DNA of 64,000 nucleotides from Anisus vortex (Eukaryota; Mollusca; Gastropoda; Planorbidae): NCBI GenBank assembly GCA_949126835.1, contig OX421508.1, positions 12,949,399 to 13,013,398 of the forward strand, read 5' to 3'. Shown piece by piece: positions 34,975 to 45,500 of this stretch (position 1 is its first letter; each line of letters starts with the position of its first letter). The notes under the pieces were generated by a model. It saw only the letters and a program-made list of their open reading frames with translations, ran no database searches and was not told where the DNA came from. The position numbers and the translations under genes were made by a program.

Positions 34975-35400
34975 AGGCGGCACTGCACTGGCTACCCATC
35001 AACATATAAGCTGGCTTCTCTCTGTTATAGGTGCCTGAATAACTGCGCCCCGGATTATCTTCGCTCTTGTATGGAGCTCTACACCCAGTCCCGCCCACTT
35101 CGTTCGGCTTCTGACGCGCTTACTTTTCGGATCCCTTGCGTGAGGCTAGTGTCCGCTGGCGAACGTTCATTTTCCTACACAGGACCGTCCGCTTGGAATC
35201 TCCTTCCACTACAGCTTCGCCAGAGCCCTAGCTATGACACCTTCAGGAGCCGGCTGAAGACTCACCTATTTCGTCAGCAGAATTAGCGTATTACTACATA
35301 TTTCGTTGTCTATCTGTATTCTGTAACTGTCGTCTGCGCATAGAACTGTCACCAACGGGATATGCGCTATATAAGCACCGTTATTATTATTATTATTATT
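34975..35400 (+). pseudogene. CR1-like reverse transcriptase C-terminus, right arm
   Basis: Inverted copy of 22,284-22,725. The end is intact (PSAWNLLPLQLR, RLKTHLFRQQN, stop), followed by TATGCGCTATATAAGCACCG and an (ATT)n tail. Upstream, about 10 bases present in the left arm after LHWLPIN are deleted, which breaks the frame. Confidence 0.87.
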
Positions 35401-36061
35401 AATATTTTGTAAGGAGTAGAACATGTTATTAAAGTACTTATTTTTCTCTATTAAATAGTTGTTCAGTTTGACTTAGAACATAGTCGCTATTATCTACATT
35501 GTTTTTAAGCCCATATACATTTGGAACTGTGTGCATTGTGACTATTCTTACTTTACTATAATAAAGATTTATGTTATGAATCCACCACGAATTGGACTAT
35601 TATTATTATTATTATTATTTACATCGTGGAAATATTACATTGTAGTCAAGAACTTTCTTATTCCACTAAGAATCTATTTATTTAACAACTGAGCCAACTG
35701 CAAGGAAGTTGCATTCGTATGGAATAGAATCCGATTGATAGGTTTTGACCATCAATACTATCCTGGACTAATAAATATATATATATAATATTCAAATAAA
35801 TTTGGCGGTTAAGTCCGGCAAATCATCAAGATTCTAATAATCTGGAGGCCCGTTCCGGCTTCGTAATAACATGAAAATATGTTCTAAAGCCACAAGCATA
35901 GAAAATACAGTATAATAATCATAATAATGCTAACATAAAACACACAAACACATGCACTAAAAAAATAATTAATCTAATGTAACCCTGATCAGGGGGGCTA
36001 AGCAGGTACTCCACCTCTGCCCTAGAGGTGTCCTGCCCTAGAGGGAAGGAGGGCCTTACAT

Positions 36062-36686
36062 CTACTGCTGATAAAAGATATTGATCCTGCTACCCAAAAA
36101 AATAAAACGAAACAAAAAGAAAAAAATATCTTCATTTTCATCCTTTAATACCAACCACTCCCATTTGAATTTGTTTCTAGATGTTAAATCAATGCTATCA
36201 ATATCAGAATTACGCTCAACAAACACAATTTCACTTCTGGAACTGGCACTACTTGCAGCCATTTTCTCAACACTTTGTTTGATTAGATTATTAGAGTTAT
36301 TTCCCTTAATCTATTTTCACACTTTTTAAAGACTATTTACCTAACTTTCCTTCTAAAAAATCTGAAGGTTCTGAAAAAATCTAAATGGAAGCTCCATACA
36401 CAATCATATTTTCAGATTTTTTGCCTCTGACAATGTGTTGTGGGAATAGCAAACTATGTTTCAGAGTGTAAATAAGATATTTTAATTGTGTAAGCAATAC
36501 AGTGTGATTGTTAGTACTTTATATGCTTCGACGTTTTGCTAATCTGGACTTAAAACTATAAGTATTTTTTTTCAGACTTTAAAAATAAGATGTGAAAGTA
36601 CTAGAGATGTAAAACACACACAAAAAATCACATCAACACAAAAATCTGATTTCAGAGAAAATCTGAAAGATTTACACCCCTGTCGT
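36062..36686 (-). mobile_element. hAT-like end with conserved N-terminal frame, right arm
   Basis: Minus strand: terminus CAGGGGTGTAAATC at about 36,684, then ATG 36,262 and MAASSASSRSEIVFVERNSD, IDLTSRNKFKWEWL, ending in low-complexity sequence near 36,110. Same element as 20,997-21,580. Confidence 0.5.
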
Positions 36687-37387
36687 TAGTCCTAGGGTAG
36701 ACTTTGGTTATTATTAGTTATATTTCAGTATTATACGAACTCTCCTTATTGTTCTGGGCACAAACTCAGGATTTGCGTTCTAACTGTTCCTCTCTTTGAC
36801 GTTGTAGTAGTAAATACATATATTATCGTATTGTAAACAATGAAATAAAAATAGAACAGTAAGTTGACGAGGTAGCTTCAGTGTAAATGTTGATAAATTT
36901 AATTCAGGTGATAAAGTATTTACAATGATTGTAGTATTTACAGCAATAATAGAATAGTGCCAACACAAGCGTCCACTCTGTACAAAACTCTGTACGAACT
37001 ACTCTGTAAAACAATGACTGCCTAGCCTTAAATACTAGCGGAGGAGAGCGGGGAACAGACCTATTACTAGGAGGGGTGAAAATAACGGTATCTTTACCAA
37101 ACTCATAATAAAAATGATAGTTTTAACATAAACTCCCCTGTACGAGAAATAATAGACTATTCCTAACCATTCCGAGAATTTGAGGTCGGCACGAGAGTGG
37201 ATTCTTAGAACAGTCTAGGCCCAGCACTGCCCACAAACCTCGCGTTGAGCGAGAGCTGGGCGTTATTAATACATGACAGTACCAATGGTGTCCAAAAACG
37301 TCTAGGTAAATCCATTGGTTCTCCCTATCATTGAGCGTGCTCTATAAGTTGTCAAACCACACAGTTTTGAAGGGTCAACTTCAAATT

Positions 37388-38030
37388 TCAAAACTTCTTA
37401 ACTAATGTCATAGTAGTTGTTGAAGACATACTGGCCATGTCTAAAAATTCTTCAATGACTTCAAAATTGTCAGTAACGCCACGTACACATATAACCAACT
37501 GTGCAGTGTCACTTACATATGTGATTTCATCTAGTGCGATTCTATGTGCTGCACATCTTTTTATCCGCTCTGTTAAGGTTTCAGTAATGTTTTCTGCAAG
37601 TTGATTGATCCTTATTGACACAGTAAACCGAGACAAACTGGTGTGCTGCAGTAAATGCTTCTTTTCCGGACATACACCATCAGTTAATATGTCCAAGCAA
37701 CACAATCAGTAAATATGTCCAAGCAACACAATCAGTAAATATGTCCAAGCAACACAATCAGTAAATATGTCCAAGCAACACAATCAGTAAATATGTCCAA
37801 GCAACACAATCAGTAAATATGTCCAAGCAACTTTTGATAAATTCTCCATCGTTGAAGGTTTTCTCCTTCCGTACAATTGATTCGCACATTTCGAACCTCA
37901 GCTTTGTAACAAGTTCAGTGTGTCTTCTATAAGTATTAAATATAAATTGTTCTTTTTTTTTAACTGATATAGTCATCTGTTCTAGTTTGTCCGTTCGAGC
38001 TTGCCCTACCATTGCGTCATACATGAATGT
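37388..38030 (-). pseudogene. hAT transposase, N-terminal half
   Basis: The minus strand reads KLRFEMCESIVRKEKTFNDG EFIK, then, after a repeat, LSRFTVSIRINQLAENI and RIALDEITYVSDTAQLVICV RGV, FEVIEEFLDMASM. The ALDE and VSDTAQL segment corresponds to the first catalytic Asp region of GTF2IRD2/SCAN-type hAT transposases. A 26-bp tandem repeat (37,683-37,835) has expanded between the two parts and shifts the frame. The sequence ends just after the DMASM region, where the family normally continues with a second catalytic block, absent here. BED finger not seen. Confidence 0.85.
37683..37835. repeat. 26-bp minisatellite inside the hAT transposase, about 6 copies
   Basis: Unit AGTAAATATGTCCAAGCAAC ACAATC. 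Since 26 is not a multiple of 3 the array destroys the reading frame of the transposase remnant. Confidence 0.93.
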
Positions 38031-39224
38031 GTATTATGTTGTATTGACATTTTTGGTTGTATTAATTCATTACGGTTAGTGTACTTTGGCAGATAACACA
38101 TACGGCACCATGGTTGTGCAGAACAACAAAGTATTTCTTGCCCCAGTCATTTTTTAAAATTATTCCGTCATCATCAATTTTCCGTTTTCTTAGTAGCAGA
38201 CATCTTTACGTGCATAAAATATGAAGGTGTATCAAAACATCTGAAACTTAGAATTTGTTTTCAAACATGAGGAATCAGAAAATGAACAATAAGGAAAGTG
38301 TAATTAATTAGCCAACAATGTGCCTTGATATAATTTTTTAACACAAACAGTGGTTGCCACTTGGCTTTGATAAATGTGGTGCAGTGTACAGTAATGTACA
38401 ACATGTGACGTCATGTGTGTCCCAAAACTGCATACAACAATAAAATGGGATATAGCCTACGTAAAAATATCACAGTACACAAGATTTTTAAAAATAAATA
38501 AGCAAATATTTCAATTTGTAAGGTTTTCATTTTCCTTCAGTTTGTGTTGAAGAATTATTATTAGCACTTTAATTTTAAAATGACCTAAAATATACACGAA
38601 GTGTAGTTTTGATGTTGAAAAAAAATCAAATTGCTGTTTTCCGCTTGCTTTATATTTAAATAACGAAAATGTCTATCTTATTTGAAATGGTCAATTCGAA
38701 TACTTTAAAATTCGTTTTACGTTTATGAAAAAAAAAATCAAAATTCGTGTGCAAAATAAAGGGAAAAAAACACTTTTAGAAAGTATTAGCTGGGGCCACA
38801 CCAACTGCTCTGGAGTCTTTTGTACACCCCTGTTTTAGATGTATATTCTTATTACCTTTGTAAAAAAAATGTTTCTAATGTTATCTTGTATAGGCCTATC
38901 TAACCTGCACAGTTTCTTTATGTCTATCAAGATTGTACGCGACAGGCAGATATAGAGTTCGATACACACATTTCACGCATACGGGTGATAATAATAATTA
39001 TCACAAACTGGCACATACGTTAATCGTCTTGAATTATATGCATTACGAGCTTTATCATTCATTGTCGAATAATACTTATAACAGCGTTATCTTAATAGCA
39101 ATTGGCCCGTAAGTTTCGTTAGAACAAAAGGCAGTGCTTAACACTTAGATTACGGATATATGAGTGTCAGCATAATGTAGAAAAACGTCACTTTGTTCTT
39201 TAAAACATCACTGTATTTTGTCTC
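38031..39224. other. No gene seen; proximal upstream region of the peptide gene
   Basis: AT-rich DNA without coding frames. The part near 38,100-38,220 may be the 5' flank of the hAT element. The last few hundred bases would hold the promoter of the downstream gene; apart from the TATA box no site is identified. Confidence 0.5.
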
Positions 39225-39232
39225 TATATAAA
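39225..39232 (+). promoter_or_regulatory. TATA box of the secreted peptide gene
   Basis: TATATAAA in the context TCTCTATATAAACTGC lies about 30 bases upstream of a probable start site near 39,255. A spliced leader exon with a good donor follows. Confidence 0.6.
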
Positions 39233-39254
39233 CTGCAAGACAGCTCTACAATAT

Positions 39255-39298
39255 TCAAACGTTCCATCTTTTGATACAGTTTACATCTAAAGAATAAG
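39255..39298 (+). other. Non-coding exon 1 (5' UTR) of the secreted peptide gene
   Basis: The stretch downstream of the TATA box ends in AGAATAAG|GTATGT, a strong donor at 39,299. It has no ATG. The start position is estimated from the TATA box. Intron 1 would run to the acceptor at 41,773-41,774. Confidence 0.55.
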
Positions 39299-40599
39299 GT
39301 ATGTTCATTTTTCAGTTTGCTACTTGGTGTTAAAGATCTAAATATAAAAAGTTGGTAATAAATAATTAAGCTTATTCAGATTGTTTTAGGTTAAGCACAG
39401 TTACTTTTACACTGGGTTCGTAATTATTTTACAAGATGTATAGTATTTTTGCTTATCTTTAAAATTACAATCTATACACAAGAGTTCCTGGTATTACGCT
39501 TAGGCTAAGTTGAAATACAACCTTACCTTACGTCTAAGTAAGTGTTGCAATTAAAATATATATAAACTTTATAAATAATCAGAACTTATTTATTATAACT
39601 TTTGACAAAGTGATTTTTACTATTATATTTGCAGTAATAAAGGAAAGTACTACATTACAAAATGTAAAAATAAATGGTACATATTCTATACGCTGCTTAT
39701 ATGAAATAAAAAATGTAAAATTATGTAACAATATAATCATTGGTTAAAATTCAACTTATTAAAATCTAGCTAAATGTTCCCAGGGAAAATGCACTCGCCT
39801 ATATTGTCGTCTAGCTACAGATAAAGACATTTAATCTACGATGAAAATAAAGATAAATTAATGTATTTTTTTTAATGTTTATTTATTGAGAACATTTAAG
39901 AAAGTACTATAATTAAATTGTGTAATCGAATTTAAAAATAAAAGACCCCTGGCTGAGAATAGAACCACCGTTCTCCGCATAAGTCTAAAATATAATTATT
40001 AGATTTTACTTACTGAAAATATATTAGGAAAGGATTGTTTTCCTGACTGACACACACACACACACGCACACACACACATATATATATATAAATTAATGAT
40101 GGTTTTAATATAACGTTACGCGTCAAAATCAGCCAGATGTCTTAAAATACGCTTTTGAACCAGTAAAAATACTCACATAAGAGGCAGTAGAGAATTATTC
40201 TGGCTGCTACCCCTATCTTATAATATTCAAACACACGTTCATACTAACACTCAACAAACATACGTGGTATTATATCGAAGATAAAAATAAAATATAATTG
40301 TCCCATAACGTATTAACATAAAATGTGATATTACTAAATACTATTATCCATTGATAATAAGACAACTAAAGGTAAAGACAGATCATTTAACTATTACAAA
40401 CGATATATAATATCATACTTCATTCTTCATCGGACCTATGGATCAGTTCGGTCCGACGGGTACTTTACTTTAGTTATAATAAGTGTCATTTTTTATATCT
40501 AGTCAAATTTTTTGTTCTTCTGAACAAAATCAATACATAGCTAGACATTAGAAACGTGTAGGAGAGGGCATCACCCACATGGAGACCATCAACTAAAGA

Positions 40600-41020
40600 A
40601 AACATTTAAAAAAAGGGCAAATTCATAAAAGAGCTACAAAGGCTCATTACTATCGAATATTTACAACAGACATAAGTAACACCAACATTTATATCACTAA
40701 ACCTAAATACTCTAGAGGACAGAAGGGCAAATAGTAAAGTAATAATAATACATAAGGCGTTAAACTCTAATTTAGAAATACAACCCAATAACAGCCTGTT
40801 GGAATGCTCAAAAAAACATAAAGACAAAAACACTTTCCTTATCCCTTATGCAAGAACAAATGCATATAAATACTCTTTCCTCCGGAGTGGCATTAGGGTT
40901 TGAAATTTTAAATATTAATAAAGATGCAAGACTAGAATCGAACCACAAATGAGCGTAGGATGCAATAATCTTCTTTTTAGAAGGAGCGTCTTTAATATGT
41001 AAGATAAGATGCTACGTGTG
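40600..41020 (+). pseudogene. Non-LTR retrotransposon 3' fragment in intron 1
   Basis: Reads LEDRRANSKVIIIHKALNSN, LEIQPNNSLLEC, FLIPYARTNAYKYSFLRSGI RV, the tail of a CR1/Jockey-like polymerase, followed by AATAAAGATGCAAGACTAGA and the ATGAGCGTAGGATGCAATA 3' UTR motif. Same family as 28,080-28,440. Confidence 0.7.
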
Positions 41021-41774
41021 AGTAGATAAACTAAACTTTGTGAATGTAAAAACTGTTAAAAGTCAATAATTTATATTTGAAAAACCACTTACATATCCCT
41101 AGGAGATACCGACTAGGCCTAAACTGTTTTAGTTCTCCGATAGAATTGTCATATGTTATACCAGTCTATAATAAAGCCTATGAAAGAAAGCATGTCAAAT
41201 CAGCAAAAATTAAAGTGACAAAAGAATAATTTAACAACAAGCTTTCTACTTTAAAAAAAAATTAAAATATTAAAACAAAGTATTAACAATAATCTTAATA
41301 CTTATATGGTAAATTTTTTCATGTTATTTGACAAAAAAATATAACATTTCTTTAAATTTGGAACGTACGTAGTCCGATTCTGGATGTGTTCCGAAATTTT
41401 ACCATACAATTTTTATTTGTGCATAAAAATCATTTATTTTCTGTTTTCTTATTCACATTCACCAATGAATGGCCTTTATGTAAATATACAATTTATTTTG
41501 ATATTTTAATACATATTTCTTTGGTAATTCTTCAAACGTTAAAATTCAATTTTCCCAAACATGAAAATCTGTGACTACATGCGTTTTTTCAGTGGAGTCC
41601 ATACATATAGGCCTATATATACAAGTACCACACAAGCATACAAAGAAAAAAAGAAATTAAAGTTAATAAAACTAAACTGATCATACTTTGTTTTAATAAT
41701 TTTGTTTTAATATGCTATTATTGTTGATGAAAACAAAATAATTTAATTAATTATTTCTTTGAAAAGTTGTCAAG

Positions 41775-41850
41775 AAATCCAAAATGGACAAATTCATTCT
41801 GATAGCAATATGCCTAAGTATCCTACTTATAGAGGTGACTTACTGTGAAG
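41775..41850 (+). CDS. Peptide gene exon 2 (first coding exon): signal peptide
   Basis: The acceptor AG at 41,773-41,774 follows a T-rich stretch. ATG at 41,784 lies in the context CCAAAATGGA. The 22 codons form a classic signal peptide: a basic residue at position 3, a hydrophobic core of about 13 residues, and a Thr-Tyr-Cys end. Donor GTAATT at 41,851. Confidence 0.75.
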
Positions 41851-42505
41851 GTAATTATGTACATTGTTTTATCTTCTTACTTTTGTAATTGCTGAAATAC
41901 CGCCATATCTTGTGATGTAACCTAATTACAGTTTGATAGACGTATGTAGCCTAGAGTATTCTGACCCGATTCTTGTATACAAATGAGGCTCTATTTACTT
42001 TTGTGTTGCTTGAGTTTAAAATGAACTCTGAGCTTACAATATGTTTGTTGATAGTGCTATATAATATAATACATGTACTGTTATTATTGTTTGCACTAAG
42101 TATATTTCTAGATATTAAAAACTAAACTTACTTGTTATTAAGAGTTTTGTTTTTTAATCTAAATAACTCCTAATAATTGTTTTCCATAGACTTTCTTAAT
42201 TACAAATTATTATAATTTTCCTAAAAGAAAAAATATATATAATATATCAATTAGACTGATAAATAGTAATCACAATTAAAGTAAAGACATTCTAACTGTA
42301 GTATAAATAAATATATCATATAATTTCGACTATAAAGCTAATTTTAAATAAATTGTATTCCTTGTACAGACACTCCTGAAAACAAAGGAGTAAAAAGGTA
42401 TGTACTTAGAAAATGCTATAACTATACATAATAAACATGTTATTCGTATTCTTATGCGTTCAAAAATATATATATATATATATTATATATATATATATAT
42501 ATGTA

Positions 42506-42581
<76 letters not shown>

Positions 42582-45500
42582 GCATATTTGATTCATCACA
42601 TATCTTACAGGAAATATATAACACGATCTAAGACGTATAAGATTCTTAACTATACCCTTAAAAGAAATTGTATTTCTTTTATTTTTTTATTTTTGATGCC
42701 TGCAAATAAATTGTATGTATTGTGAAAGACGTTAAAAAAAATATTGACAACATTTAGATCTATAGAAAATTAAAATACTTAAACAATATCTATATAAACA
42801 ATATGTATATAAACAATATGAATATAAACAATGCTAAATGTGCATAGTCCATCAGTAATGTTTACTTCATTTCAAATTATTAACCTAAATTATTGGTGTA
42901 TAATTTGTTTATTATTTAGTTTTTATTACGGCGGCTCTTTATTTTACTTGATTCTCGAGTGCGAATACTGTTAAAGGCTAGGATTTGTCCTAGGATGTCC
43001 CTAGGTTTATCCAAAGTAGCTAGGGGATAGGAAAGGTAGCTGGGCATTGTGCTGTCCACAAAATTCCCTTGTATAACGTGACATTATTCACATGTGCGGA
43101 AGGGTGCAAGGCAGATCTAGTGCGCTTTTCCCGCTAAAGTACCAGCAACAAAAATATGTAATCTAATAGTGTAACGTACAACATTATGTTCATTTAATAC
43201 ATAGGTTCTCAACCTTTTTCGGCTCACCGCCCCCTTTTACATTTTTTTTCCGCTCACCGCCCCCCAACTTAATTTTTTGCGGAAACATTTGTTAATTAAA
43301 GGGAGATAATTAACCCTTTTCATTTGAGGTAATATTTCAATTTGTTTTTCTTTTATAAAAAACTGAATGGCTGCATTTATAACTTTGAAATGATATGATA
43401 GAACTGTAAAAATTATTTGAAAATTGTATAGATATTATATAACTAAAGAATTTATATGTATATTTTTAAGCATTTTAATAACTATCCAGTTTGTATAATT
43501 ACTACGTATCTATACCGCTCAGCTATTGTGGTTACCTCTTTACAAAGGATTCACGCGTTAAAGGACATCTCCGTAAAACAGATCAAAAGAGTAATATTAG
43601 CCTATCTTAAGGCGACAGTCCGGTGAACCAACCATAAGACGAGACGGCCGCATAACATATTTGCCAAGTACTAACCCCTACTTCATCGAAAAGTCATTGC
43701 GATTCTTTTTTGTTCAATAATATGTATGCCTACTGTTGGGGGGTATCAGATATTTAGTAGCATTTGCGTTTACATCATATTTCATCCAAAAACTAATCGA
43801 TTCAAATAGATGAGCTGTTGAAATTAGAGCAGGTACGTATGTACCGCCCACTTGCCCTTCATCGCCCCCCAATCGCCCCCGGAAATGTTATCGCCCCCCT
43901 AAAGCTTCTCATCGCCCCCTGGGGGGCGATATCGCCCCCGTTGAGAACCTATGATTTAATAGATCTAGTTCATAATTTAAAAGCTTCAAATTCTAATTTT
44001 CTGAAAGAAAAGAAAGCTTTTGTTAAAAATATATATATAATTATCAGTGGCATTGCCTGTCTTACCAGATGGAAAAGAATACAGGTTGGGGGTGTCTATT
44101 AAATAGTACAATATGAGCAAATGGGCTAGGAAGGCAACTAGTGCAATACGGGATAATTGGCTAGGAAGGCAGCTAGTGCAAGATAATGGACAGGAAAATC
44201 AACTAGTGCAATATGAGGTAATAAACAGAAAAATCAAATAGTGAAACAGAAGGTAATGGACAGGGAAGGCAACTAGTGCAACAGGAGGTATTGGGGAAGG
44301 ATGGCAACTACTGCAACATAAGTTACTAAGAAAGGAAGGCAACTAATACAATAGAAGGTAATTGGGAAGGAAGGCAACTAGTCCAACATATGGTAATGGG
44401 CTGGGTAGGCAATTAGTGCAACATGAGGTAATGGGCAGGGAAATCAACTAGTGCAACTGGAGGTAATGAACAGGGAAATCAACTAGTGCAACAGGAGGTA
44501 ATGGGCAGGGAAATCAACTAGTGCAACTGGAGGTAATGGGCAGGGAAGGCAACTAATGCAATAGAAGGTAATTGGGAAGGAAGGCAGCTATTGTAATAGA
44601 AGGTTTTGGCCAATGAAGGCAACTAGTGCAACAAGGAGGTAATGGGAAAGGATGTCAATTAGTGCAACAGGAGGTAATGGGCAATAAAGTTAACTAGTGC
44701 AATATAAGGTAATGTGTAAGAAAGGCAATTTTTGCAACATGTGGTAATGTGCAATTCAGTCAACAAGTGCATGTTTGAAGTGGAAAGGTTGCCTAAAGTA
44801 CATTGAGAGAGAAAAAGTGCAAGAACGGTGGTCATATCAGGCTATTTCGGAACTGGGGCACAATTTAACCTTAAATTATTGAACAACTAATTTCTATCTA
44901 AATCTCAATAGTGAATATTAATTTATCAAATGTTTCAAAAAAAAAAATAATGCAGTACACATTATTTTTTTATAATTGATTTTAGAAAGCGTATTTGCTT
45001 TGGTTGGGGGATTGCAAACAAATCTTCACTCTCTCCGCCCCCCCCCCCGCAGTGTGGTTACGCCGATGCGGAGATAAGTCTAATGTATATTTTAATCACT
45101 AACGTTTGTTTTTTTGTTTTGATGGGATTAGGCAAGGTTGTCTTGCCGTAGGAGACAGCTGTGGATTCTCGTATGGCAGTAACTCTCTAGCGTGCTGTCC
45201 TGGATCTTATTGCAAGTAAACATAGTTTTCAGTGTATAGTAGAAGGAGACTCGAATAAATCTTTACATTTATTATTGTTTCAATCTTTGTGACACATTAT
45301 GCCACTGTCAAACATTGTACAAACTGTATTTAAATAACGTCCATTGTTATAGTAGTAAAGCTAAAATGAAAGTGTGCATTCGGTCATAAACTATATATTT
45401 TATCTGTACAATATGAAGTAAACCCTATCGTATGCAAGTTTAACCGTTCTTTGTGTTATAAATAAAATAAATACAACGTTATTATCAACATGTAAATTGC

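Larger units (their letters stand above)
30765..37145 (-). repeat. Right arm of the 16.6-kb inverted repeat
   Basis: Reverse complement of 20,536-29,564 minus the Helitron-like insertion. It carries about 690 bp (32,965-33,650) and a minisatellite expansion (32,474-32,670) that the left arm lacks. The outer end, CCCCTGTACGA, adjoins unrelated DNA. Confidence 0.92.

Noticed and set aside
42400..42631. Tyr-Ile repeat frames
   Set aside because: Translation of the (AT)n microsatellite in the intron.
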